NCBI RefSeq assembly: GCF_016405855.1
Contig: NZ_JAEFCA010000006.1
Location: forward strand, 62,001 to 126,000
Direction: 5' to 3'
Length of the DNA: 64,000 nt
Source: Flavobacterium sp. IB48
GTDB taxonomy: Bacteria; Bacteroidota; Bacteroidia; Flavobacteriales; Flavobacteriaceae
Positions 33,746-40,931 of this stretch are shown one piece after another (position 1 is the stretch's first letter; every line of letters begins with the position of its first letter). A program made the translations under genes and the position numbers. Under the pieces are notes generated by a model. That model saw only the letters and a program-made list of their open reading frames with translations. It did no database searches and was not told where the DNA came from.

Positions 33746-34646
33746 TGGTTTTGAGTATTGGTAATTTCTTCTGCTTCAACTTTATATTCATTCCGTCAAT
33801 TCCCTGCAATCCGCCTGTGTGAATGAGTAAAATTTTTGAATGCGCAGGAAAATAATTTTTGTTTATTAAATCTATAACGCCAAAAACCATCTTTCCTGTA
33901 TAAATTGGATCTAAGGGCACTTTTGTTTTTTCAAAAAAAGCATTAATAAATTCAATTAATTCTAAATTTATCTTGCCATAACCTCCAAAATGATAGTCAG
34001 AAATTAAATTCCAGTTATCTTTATTTGCAAAAATACGAATTTCATCGGTTAAAAAGTCACCTTTTAACGCTGGAAAGCCCAAAATTTTCTGATTTTGCAG
34101 CGAACTATTAATTAATCCCGAAATCGTACCGCCTGTTCCAATAGCACAGCAAACGTAATTAAAAACCGAATCTTCATCTGTTAAAATCTCTTCACAACCT
34201 TTTACTGCAAGTTCATTTGTACCGCCTTCTGGAACGAGATAAAAATCACCAAACTTGTCTTTCAGCTTTTGTATAAAAGATTCTTCGTTTTTTAAACGAT
34301 AATCTTCTCTTGAAACAAATTCAAACTGCATTCCATTTTCTTGAGCAAATTTCAAGGTTGGATTTTCTTCAATTTTATCCCAAAGTTCATCTCCGCGAAT
34401 GATTCCGATAGTTTTAAATCCTTGTTCTTTTCCCGCATAAGCCACAGCCGCAATATGGTTCGAAAAAGCTCCTCCAAAAGTGAGTAAAGTGCCCTTATTT
34501 TCGGCTTTCGCCTGAAGCAAATTGTATTTTAATTTTCGGAATTTATTTCCTGAAACAAACGGATGAATTAAATCTTCTCGTTTAATTGTCAACGAAATAT
34601 CATTCGGAAACTGAATATTTATATTTTGATTGAAAACTCGATTCAT
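33738..34646 (-). CDS. PLP-dependent D-cysteine desulfhydrase / ACC deaminase-like enzyme
   Basis: 302 residues, fold-type II PLP enzyme. The PLP lysine lies in FVSGNKFRKLKYNL (~K36), the substrate loop is TFGGAFSNHIAAVAY and the phosphate loop is GTGGTISGL. This matches the ACC deaminase/D-cysteine desulfhydrase family, in which the substrate cannot be told from short motifs; true ACC deaminases are rarer in this group. At about 300 residues it is shorter than the ~330 usual for D-cysteine desulfhydrase. Its last 8 bp overlap the GH73 lipoprotein gene. Confidence 0.85.
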   Translation of the reverse strand: MNRVFNQNINIQFPNDISLTIKREDLIHPFVSGNKFRKLKYNLLQAKAENKGTLLTFGGAFSNHIAAVAYAGKEQGFKTIGIIRGDELWDKIEENPTLKFAQENGMQFEFVSREDYRLKNEESFIQKLKDKFGDFYLVPEGGTNELAVKGCEEILTDEDSVFNYVCCAIGTGGTISGLINSSLQNQKILGFPALKGDFLTDEIRIFANKDNWNLISDYHFGGYGKINLELIEFINAFFEKTKVPLDPIYTGKMVFGVIDLINKNYFPAHSKILLIHTGGLQGIDGMNIKLKQKKLPILKTND

Positions 34647-34717
34647 TATTTAAAGTTGAAAGTCAAAAGTCGAAAGTCAAAAGTGACAATTCATACCTGT
34701 TTTTTTTAAGTTTAAAG

Positions 34718-35059
34718 CTATCGCTTATTACTTTTTATGTAATCTAGAAACTGGAAAAAAGATCTATTTTTCAAATAGTTCAAATCGGCTTCTTTTTTAT
34801 AAGCTTCTCTTTCAAAACTGATATTTCGATACGCTAAAGCTCCATTTTTATATTGAATCAGACGAATTAGATATTCTAAAAAATACCATACAAAAAACGG
34901 AATTATTAAAAGTTCTAACTGCTGCCTTAAATGTATTTTTTCATGATTAACAAAAACTCCATTTGCTTTATCAAAATCATATTTTACCAAAACAAACGGA
35001 AATACAGCCATTCCTCGATAACCTTTCGGAATTAAATATTTAGCAACAATCAGAAACAT
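34718..35059 (-). CDS. Small membrane protein with HEXXH zincin-like motif
   Basis: 113 residues. H39-E40-x-x-H43 in VNHEKIHLRQQLE is a zinc-peptidase motif, and E83 or E85 (SFEREAYKKEAD) about 40 residues later is placed like a glu-zincin third ligand. A hydrophobic stretch (LLIIPFFVWYFLEYLI, 50-65) lies between them, so the site would be near a membrane face. It is far shorter than known M48/M56 peptidases. It may be a minimal membrane peptidase or an inactive relative; no family name can be given. It starts just upstream of, and diverges from, the DUF5522 gene. Confidence 0.7.
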   Translation of the reverse strand: MFLIVAKYLIPKGYRGMAVFPFVLVKYDFDKANGVFVNHEKIHLRQQLELLIIPFFVWYFLEYLIRLIQYKNGALAYRNISFEREAYKKEADLNYLKNRSFFQFLDYIKSNKR

Positions 35060-35173
35060 TGGCTGTAAAATTTATAAATTTGTAGCTATAAAATTGTTCG
35101 ATTTCAATAAAATCATAATCAAATATTTATATTTTTGATTTTAATTATTCGAAAAAGAACACGAAGCAGATTT

Positions 35174-35353
35174 ATGAAAGAGCAAAGTAATGAAAATAAA
35201 TTAATCGAAGGCGAAGATTTTTATTATACGCCCGAAGGTTACAAATGCTTTACTGAAAAACATCATTTAAAACGTGGTTATTGCTGCAAAAGCGGTTGTC
35301 GCCACTGTCCTTACGGATATGATAAAAAAACAGGAAGAATAAATAAAAATTAG
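35174..35353 (+). CDS. DUF5522 small cysteine-rich protein
   Basis: 59 residues from the ATG at 35174; the longer reading would begin with TTG inside a TATTTTTG promoter-like element (35130-35137). The C-terminal half has a cysteine cluster (GYCCKSGCRHCPYGYD) that suggests a metal site, possibly zinc or iron-sulfur. The layout EGEDFYYTPEGYKCFTEKHH plus this cluster is that of DUF5522, a short family known mainly from Bacteroidota. It is 11 bp from the following dehydrogenase gene, so the two are likely one transcript. Confidence 0.8.
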   Translation: MKEQSNENKLIEGEDFYYTPEGYKCFTEKHHLKRGYCCKSGCRHCPYGYDKKTGRINKN

Positions 35354-35364
35354 AATACCACAAG

Positions 35365-36339
35365 ATGAAGGTTTTTATAAATAAAAATATACCCGAAGCT
35401 GGCATTAAATTGCTTCAAGATAAAGGCATTAGCTTTACAATAAATCCAACAGAGAATCTATTGTCAAGAGAAGAGTTTATAAAAATCTGCCAAGAACATG
35501 ACGCACTTTTGAATGTTGGAACAAATAAATTAGATGAAGATTTTTTTCAGCGATGTCCGAATTTAAAAGGAATCGCTTTATTTTCTGTCGGATTTGATTC
35601 TGTCAATATTCCATCAGCTAACAGCAGAAAAATTCCTGTTGGAAATACGCCAGATGTTTTAAGCCGAGCTACATCTGATGTCGCTTTTTTACTGATGCAG
35701 AGTGTTGCCAGAAAATCATTTTTTAATCATAAAAGAATTCTGGGTAATGATTGGGGAAGTTTTGATCCGTTAGCCAATTTAGGTCAAGAACTTTACGGCA
35801 AAACTTTAGGGGTTTTCGGTTTGGGAAGAATTGGTATTGAAATGGCAAAAAAATGCAAAGCCGCATTCGGAATGAAGATCATTTATCACAATCGTTCTCA
35901 TAATGAAGCTGCCGAAAAAGAATTGGATGCAAAATATGTAGATTTTGAAACCTTACTTGCTAAAAGTGATGTTTTAAGTGTTCACTCTAATTACAGTGAA
36001 GAAAACAATGAACTTTTCAATAAAAATGCTTTTGCGAAAATGAAATCGAGTGCAATTTTTATCAACACAGCAAGAGGAAAATTTCAAAATGAAAATGATT
36101 TATATGATGCTTTAACGAACAATATAATTTGGGGCGCCGGATTGGATGTGACAAATCCAGAACCAATGAAATCTGATAATCCGTTATTATCGCTTGCAAA
36201 TTGTTGTGTTTTACCACACATTGGTTCTGCGACATACGAAGCCAGAAACGGAATGGCAGTTTGCGCAGCGCAAAATGTAATTGCCGTTGTTGAGGGTAAA
36301 AAAATGCCGTTTTGTGTTAATGAGGAAGTGTATTTTTAA
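35365..36339 (+). CDS. D-2-hydroxyacid dehydrogenase (glyoxylate/hydroxypyruvate reductase-like)
   Basis: 324 residues. NAD(P)-binding Rossmann motif GVFGLGRIGIEMAKKC (~149-164) with the following YHNRS, whose Arg would suit NADPH. The catalytic triad is R in INTARGKFQN, E in DVTNPEPM and H in LPHIGSATYEAR. Best matches are glyoxylate/hydroxypyruvate reductases (D-glycerate dehydrogenases) of the GhrB type. It would reduce a 2-ketoacid in the cytoplasm. Differs from the LdhA-type enzyme elsewhere in the window. It follows the DUF5522 gene by 11 bp. Confidence 0.88.
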   Translation: MKVFINKNIPEAGIKLLQDKGISFTINPTENLLSREEFIKICQEHDALLNVGTNKLDEDFFQRCPNLKGIALFSVGFDSVNIPSANSRKIPVGNTPDVLSRATSDVAFLLMQSVARKSFFNHKRILGNDWGSFDPLANLGQELYGKTLGVFGLGRIGIEMAKKCKAAFGMKIIYHNRSHNEAAEKELDAKYVDFETLLAKSDVLSVHSNYSEENNELFNKNAFAKMKSSAIFINTARGKFQNENDLYDALTNNIIWGAGLDVTNPEPMKSDNPLLSLANCCVLPHIGSATYEARNGMAVCAAQNVIAVVEGKKMPFCVNEEVYF

Positions 36340-36791
36340 ATTCCAATTTTAAAATTACAAATTCCAATCTGAAATCTGAAATCAACAATCTAAAATTTAA
36401 ATATGGATATTCGTTCAAGAAAATTTAGGATTACGATACACAAATCGTATCATAGGTCGGATATCCGTTATCCCTAGTTTTTTAATTAGAAAATGTGGTA
36501 AAGTGGATAATTAGATATTTTGCCTGAACGAATATTTCGCTCCGCTGGAGCTTTTGTATTGGGTAATTATTATTTTCTATAAATATTTCGCCTTACCAAG
36601 GCTTTTCTTGATTTATTTAAATTTCATAATACTCCAGAGGAGCGAAATATTTATAGAAATCATTAATAGTTTGTCACATTTAAGCTCCAGAGGAGCGACA
36701 TAATTAAAAAAACAAAAAATTAATCTGCTGTTAATCTAAGCACAATATCTTAGCATCTTAGATCCTCAGTACCTTAGCATCTCTAAAAAAA
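36340..36791. other. 452-bp intergenic region built of repeats
   Basis: No coding frame is supported. It holds CTCCAGAGGAGCG-type elements (36532-36551 inverted, 36574-36659 as an inverted pair, 36684-36703) and an 11-bp inverted repeat (ATATTCGTTCA at 36407 with TGAACGAATAT at 36524). A CTTAGCATCTTAG-type stretch (36731-36785) lies just before hutU. No TAnnTTTG promoter was recognised before hutU. Confidence 0.7.
36532..36703. repeat. CTCCAGAGGAGCG repeat cluster with 18-bp inverted arms
   Basis: Arms TTTCTATAAATATTTCGC (36574-36591) and its exact complement GCGAAATATTTATAGAAA (36642-36659). The right arm is preceded by CTCCAGAGGA; further partial copies lie at 36532-36551 (inverted) and 36684-36703. 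From memory this motif recurs in Flavobacterium and relatives. Confidence 0.75.
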
Positions 36792-38768
36792 ATGACTTTC
36801 AAAGAACAAATACAACAAGGAATTCCGTCTGTCTTACCTTCAAAAAAAGAGTACGATCCAGCAATTAATCATGCTCCGAAAAGAAAAGAAATTCTTTCGG
36901 CAGAAGAGAAAAAACTGGCGCTTAAAAATGCCTTGCGTTATTTTGATCCAAAACATCACGCCGAATTAATTCCTGAATTTTCAGAAGAATTAGAAAAATA
37001 CGGGCGTATTTATATGTATCGCCTTCGTCCAGATTACAGAATGTACGCAAGACCGATTGAAGAATATCCTGGAAAATCATTACAAGCAAAAGCAATTATG
37101 CACATGATTCAGAACAATCTGGATTATGCTGTGGCGCAACATCCTCATGAATTAATTACATATGGCGGAAACGGTGCTGTTTTCCAAAACTGGGCACAAT
37201 ATTTATTGACGATGCAATATTTGTCTGAAATGACAGATGAGCAGACTTTAACAATGTATTCTGGTCACCCAATGGGATTATTCCCTTCGCATAAAGAAGC
37301 GCCAAGAGTTGTGGTTACAAACGGAATGGTAATCCCGAATTATTCGAAACCTGACGATTGGGAAAAAATGAATGCTTTAGGAGTTTCGCAATACGGGCAA
37401 ATGACAGCAGGAAGTTATATGTATATTGGCCCGCAAGGAATTGTACACGGAACTACGATTACGGTTTTGAACGGTTTCAGAAAAATAAAACAAGATCCAG
37501 AAGGAAGTTTGTTTGTAACTTCTGGTCTTGGCGGAATGTCAGGCGCACAACCAAAAGCTGGAAATATTGCCGGTTGTATTACCGTTTGTGCTGAGGTAAA
37601 TCCGAAAATTACTAAAATTCGTCATGAACAAGGTTGGATTAATGAAGTAGTAACTTCTACAGACGAATTGGTTGCCAGAGTAGCTTTGGCGAAAGCCAAT
37701 AAAGAAACCGTTTCTATTGCTTATTTAGGAAATGTAGTTGATGTCTGGGAACGTTTCGATCAGGAAAATATCAAAATTGATTTAGGTTCAGATCAGACTT
37801 CACTTCATAATCCATGGGCTGGAGGTTATTATCCAGTTGGAATTTCATTTGAAGAAGCAAATGATTTGATGGCAAATAATCCAGAATTATTCAAAGAAAA
37901 AGTTCAGGAAACGTTACGTCGTCATGCAGATGCAATCAACAAACACACTGCAAAAGGAACTTACTTTTTCGATTACGGAAATGCCTTTTTACTAGAAGCT
38001 TCTCGTGCAGGAGCCGATGTAATGGCCGAAAATAATATCGATTTTAAATATCCTAGCTACGTTCAGGATATCATGGGACCAATGTGTTTCGATTACGGAT
38101 TTGGTCCTTTCCGTTGGGTTTGTACTTCTGGAAAACCAGAAGATTTATTAAAAACAGATGCGATTGCCTGCGAAGTTTTAGAAAAAATGGCAGAAACAGC
38201 TCCAAATGAAATTCAGCAGCAAATGCAGGATAATATCAAATGGATTAAAGGCGCGCAAGAAAACAAATTGGTTGTAGGTTCTCAAGCTCGAATTTTATAT
38301 GCCGATGCTGAAGGAAGAATCAAAATTGCAGAAGCATTCAATCAAGCAATTGCAAAAGGCGAAATTGGCGCAGTCGTTTTAGGACGTGATCACCACGACG
38401 TTTCTGGAACTGATTCGCCATATAGAGAAACGTCAAATATCTACGATGGATCCCGTTTTACTGCCGATATGGCCATTCATAATGTGATTGGAGACAGCTT
38501 TAGAGGAGCAACTTGGGTTTCTATTCATAACGGCGGCGGAGTTGGCTGGGGAGAGGTTATAAATGGCGGATTTGGTATGGTTCTTGATGGTTCTACAGAG
38601 GCTTCAAAGCGTTTAGCTTCAATGCTTTTCTGGGATGTTAACAACGGAATTTCAAGAAGAAGCTGGGCTCGAAATGAAGGAGCTGTTTTTGCTATAAAAA
38701 GAGCAATGGAAGTCGAGCCATTATTGAAAGTAACTTTACCTAATCTAGTCGATGAAAGTTTGCTTTAA
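36792..38768 (+). CDS. hutU: Urocanate hydratase
   Basis: 658 residues, about 100 more than the ~555 of proteobacterial HutU; this longer form is the usual one in Bacteroidota. The enzyme adds water to urocanate to give imidazolone propionate, the second step of histidine breakdown, using tightly bound NAD+. Hallmarks: ELITYGGNGAVFQNWAQY, MYSGHPMGLFP, the NAD-binding GLGGMSGAQPKAG and GRDHHDVSGTDSPYRET. The other hut genes (hutH, hutI, hutG) are not in the window, so it stands alone. The upstream gap contains only repeats. The next gene begins 30 bp later. Confidence 0.96.
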   Translation: MTFKEQIQQGIPSVLPSKKEYDPAINHAPKRKEILSAEEKKLALKNALRYFDPKHHAELIPEFSEELEKYGRIYMYRLRPDYRMYARPIEEYPGKSLQAKAIMHMIQNNLDYAVAQHPHELITYGGNGAVFQNWAQYLLTMQYLSEMTDEQTLTMYSGHPMGLFPSHKEAPRVVVTNGMVIPNYSKPDDWEKMNALGVSQYGQMTAGSYMYIGPQGIVHGTTITVLNGFRKIKQDPEGSLFVTSGLGGMSGAQPKAGNIAGCITVCAEVNPKITKIRHEQGWINEVVTSTDELVARVALAKANKETVSIAYLGNVVDVWERFDQENIKIDLGSDQTSLHNPWAGGYYPVGISFEEANDLMANNPELFKEKVQETLRRHADAINKHTAKGTYFFDYGNAFLLEASRAGADVMAENNIDFKYPSYVQDIMGPMCFDYGFGPFRWVCTSGKPEDLLKTDAIACEVLEKMAETAPNEIQQQMQDNIKWIKGAQENKLVVGSQARILYADAEGRIKIAEAFNQAIAKGEIGAVVLGRDHHDVSGTDSPYRETSNIYDGSRFTADMAIHNVIGDSFRGATWVSIHNGGGVGWGEVINGGFGMVLDGSTEASKRLASMLFWDVNNGISRRSWARNEGAVFAIKRAMEVEPLLKVTLPNLVDESLL

Positions 38769-38798
38769 TTAAAATTGAGAACATTAATTCTTAGATAT

Positions 38799-39335
38799 AT
38801 GAAAACACTTAAGTTAATTCCGTTTTTGCTACTGCTAATACTTACTTCTTGCAGTACCGTGACTGTTTATTCTGATTATGACAAAACTGTCGATTTTACG
38901 CCTTATAAAACGTATGCCTACTTTAAGCCAGGAATTGACAAGGTTGAAATATCAGATTTAGACAAAAGAAGAATTTTACATGCTATTGACGATCAAATGC
39001 AAGCTAAAGGTTTTACCAAAAGCGACAATCCTGATTTGTTAATAAACATTTTTACTAAATCAAGAGAGCAAGTAGATGTAAACCAATTTACCGCTGGCTG
39101 GGGTTATGGCTGGGGCTGGGGTTGGAATCCTTATATGATGTACGGAGGACAGACTACTGTTTCTACTTCTACTGAAGGCACTTTATACATTGATTTAATC
39201 GATGCTAAAAGAAAAGAAATGGTATGGCAAGGTGAAGGAATTGGAACTTTGACAAGAAACATTGATAAAAAGGACGAAAAAATTGCTGAGTTTGTAGGCA
39301 AAATTTTAGCTCAATATCCGCCAGTAAAAAAATAA
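38799..39335 (+). CDS. DUF4136 lipoprotein
   Basis: 178 residues from the ATG at 38799, which opens a lipoprotein signal ending at Cys19 (LLLLILTSCSTV); an 8-residue longer reading would need TTG. DUF4136 features are visible: VYSDYDKTVDFTPYKTYAYF near the start, the aromatic glycine stretch GWGYGWGWGWNPYMMYGG (~107-124), then TLYIDLIDAKRKEMVWQGE. Members are outer-membrane lipoproteins of unknown role. It follows hutU by 30 bp and may be read from the same transcript, without a functional link. The ilvA attenuator promoter overlaps its end. Confidence 0.85.
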   Translation: MKTLKLIPFLLLLILTSCSTVTVYSDYDKTVDFTPYKTYAYFKPGIDKVEISDLDKRRILHAIDDQMQAKGFTKSDNPDLLINIFTKSREQVDVNQFTAGWGYGWGWGWNPYMMYGGQTTVSTSTEGTLYIDLIDAKRKEMVWQGEGIGTLTRNIDKKDEKIAEFVGKILAQYPPVKK

Positions 39336-39340
39336 TTATT

Positions 39341-39348
39341 TACATTTG
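39341..39348 (+). promoter_or_regulatory. Promoter -7 element of the ilvA leader
   Basis: TACATTTG, full match to TAnnTTTG, 20 bp before the leader-peptide ATG. No TTG is found at the usual -33 distance. It starts right after the stop codon of the DUF4136 gene. Confidence 0.6.
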
Positions 39349-39368
39349 CCTTTCAATCAGTAAAGAAA

Positions 39369-39428
39369 ATGACAAACTTTAACAACATTATTATCGCTAT
39401 TATTAGCATTATTGCAATTCAGCAATAA
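39369..39428 (+). CDS. Isoleucine-rich leader peptide of ilvA
   Basis: 19 residues: MTNFNNIIIAIISIIAIQQ, with 8 isoleucines in 11 positions (ATT seven times, ATC once) and no other function apparent. It lies between a consensus promoter and a strong terminator in front of threonine deaminase, the first committed enzyme of isoleucine synthesis. This is the design of an attenuation leader: when Ile-tRNA is scarce the ribosome stalls in the run and leaves the downstream antiterminator arm (39433-39443) free; otherwise it covers that arm and transcription stops. Read directly from sequence; the mechanism is inferred from the classical ilv/leu/thr attenuators of enterobacteria. Confidence 0.82.
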   Translation: MTNFNNIIIAIISIIAIQQ

Positions 39429-39432
39429 TGGC

Positions 39433-39475
39433 GAGGTGCTATATAAGTTTGTAAAATATAATTTATAGAAACCTC
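39433..39475 (+). promoter_or_regulatory. Antiterminator of the ilvA attenuator
   Basis: Left arm GAGGT-g-CTATA (39433-39443) pairs with TATAG-aa-ACCTC (39464-39475). The right arm uses the bases that form the left half of the terminator, so the two structures exclude each other. The left arm begins 5 bp after the leader stop codon, within the footprint of a ribosome paused at that codon. Confidence 0.65.
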
Positions 39476-39499
39476 CCAATTGGGAGGTTTTTTATTTTA
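39469..39499 (+). terminator. Attenuator terminator before ilvA
   Basis: Perfect 22-bp palindrome, each half AAACCTCCCAA or its complement (39469-39490), followed by TTTTATTTT. Located 120 bp before the ilvA ATG and not after a full-length gene, hence an attenuator. Confidence 0.88.
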
Positions 39500-39515
39500 A
39501 AAAAGATTTTAAATC

Positions 39516-39594
39516 GCCACGATTTACACAAATTAAAACGAATTATTTTTTTTCTAAAACAATAAAATTTGTGTCAATTCGTGTAATTCGTGGC
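39516..39594. repeat. GCCAC...GTGGC inverted repeat in the ilvA leader
   Basis: GCCACGATTTACACAAATT (39516-39534) is complementary, with two mismatches, to the right part of 39566-39594 (ending GTGTAATTCGTGGC). Same sequence family as the element at 47411-47561. Confidence 0.65.
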
Positions 39595-39609
39595 AAAACA
39601 AAAAACATC

Positions 39610-40854
39610 ATGAGTTTATTTAATGAAGTACTTAACGCAAAAAAGCAGCTTGAAAATGTAGTTGCTGCGACGCCTCTTACACAGAATTTAAATCTTTCAG
39701 ACGAATTTGAATCGACTATTTTATTAAAAAGAGAAGATTTACAAATTGTTCGTTCATACAAAATTCGGGGCGCGTATAATAAGATTTCTTCGTTAAACGA
39801 AAAAGAAAAAGCAAACGGAATTGTATGCGCCAGTGCTGGAAATCATGCGCAAGGTGTTGCTTATTCGTGTAATTTGCTTCATATAAAAGGCAAAATTTAC
39901 ATGCCGAAAACTACTCCGAAACAAAAAGTAAAACAAGTACAATTATTTGGAAAATCGTTTGTTGAAATTGTTCTTACTGGAGATACTTTTGATGACGCTT
40001 ATGCTTCTGCAACCGCAGACGCGATCAAAAATCATAAAACATTTATTCATCCTTTTGATGATGAAAAAGTAATCGCTGGACAAGGAACTGTGGGATTAGA
40101 AATTCTGGAAAGCTTTAAAGAACCTATCGATTACGTTTTTGTTCCAATCGGCGGCGGCGGATTGGCATCGGGATTGTCTGAAGTTTTTAAACACTTAAGT
40201 CCGCATACAAAAATCATTGGTGTTGAACCAAAAGGTGCTCCTTCGATGAAAACTTCCATCGAAGAAAACAAAAACACACCTCTAAAATCAATTGACAAAT
40301 TTGTAGATGGTGCTGCCGTAAAACAAGTTGGCGACAAAACTTTTGAAATCTGCCGTTATAACTTGGAAGATATTATTCTAGTTCCAGAAGGAAAAGTATG
40401 CACCACAATTTTAAGATTGTATAATGAAGAAGCGATGGTTGTAGAACCAGCAGGCGCTTTGACGATAGCGGCTTTGGATTTTTATAAAGATAAAATTAAA
40501 GGCAAAAACGTAGTTTGTATTGTGAGCGGAAGTAACAATGACATCGAAAGGACTGCCGAAATAAAAGAACGCTCTTTGCTTTACGAAGGTTTAATGCATT
40601 ATTTTATGATTCAGTTTCCACAGCGTCCCGGAGCTTTAAAAGAATTTGTCAATAATATTTTAGGCCCAGATGATGACATTACTTATTTTCAGTTTGCTAA
40701 GAAAAATAGCCGTGAAGTTGGTTCTGTTGTAGTTGGTTTAGAATTAAAAAACAAAAATGACATTATGCCAATTAAATTGAAAATGACCGAAAATGGCTTT
40801 GAGTTTCAATACCTGAATGACAATCAAGATTTGTTTACTCAACTAATTGGATAA
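39610..40854 (+). CDS. ilvA: Threonine ammonia-lyase (threonine deaminase)
   Basis: 414 residues from the ATG at 39610 (MSLFNEVLNAKKQ); the 13-residue longer reading runs back into the repeat in the leader. Converts threonine to 2-oxobutanoate, the first committed step to isoleucine. PLP lysine K51 in SYKIRGAYN; substrate loop ASAGNHAQGVAY; phosphate-binding GGGGLASGL. A C-terminal ACT-like regulatory domain (~335-414, QFPQRPGALKEFV) suggests allosteric control by isoleucine. One ACT domain gives the shorter biosynthetic form. Preceded by a promoter, Ile leader peptide and attenuator; followed by its own terminator. The remaining ilv genes are not nearby. Confidence 0.95.
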   Translation: MSLFNEVLNAKKQLENVVAATPLTQNLNLSDEFESTILLKREDLQIVRSYKIRGAYNKISSLNEKEKANGIVCASAGNHAQGVAYSCNLLHIKGKIYMPKTTPKQKVKQVQLFGKSFVEIVLTGDTFDDAYASATADAIKNHKTFIHPFDDEKVIAGQGTVGLEILESFKEPIDYVFVPIGGGGLASGLSEVFKHLSPHTKIIGVEPKGAPSMKTSIEENKNTPLKSIDKFVDGAAVKQVGDKTFEICRYNLEDIILVPEGKVCTTILRLYNEEAMVVEPAGALTIAALDFYKDKIKGKNVVCIVSGSNNDIERTAEIKERSLLYEGLMHYFMIQFPQRPGALKEFVNNILGPDDDITYFQFAKKNSREVGSVVVGLELKNKNDIMPIKLKMTENGFEFQYLNDNQDLFTQLIG

Positions 40855-40862
40855 AATAAAAA

Positions 40863-40893
40863 CAAAGGCTGTCAGAGATTTGACAGCCTTTTC
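40863..40893 (+). terminator. Terminator of ilvA
   Basis: Stem AAAGGCTGTCA/TGACAGCCTTT (40864-40891), loop GAGATT, then TTC. Confidence 0.85.
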
Positions 40894-40931
40894 AGATTCA
40901 ATACAAATTACTAATTAAATTATGAATGCAA

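Noticed and set aside
36532..36703. CRISPR array
   Set aside because: The repeated units occur in both orientations with irregular spacing and no uniform spacers; no cas genes in the window.
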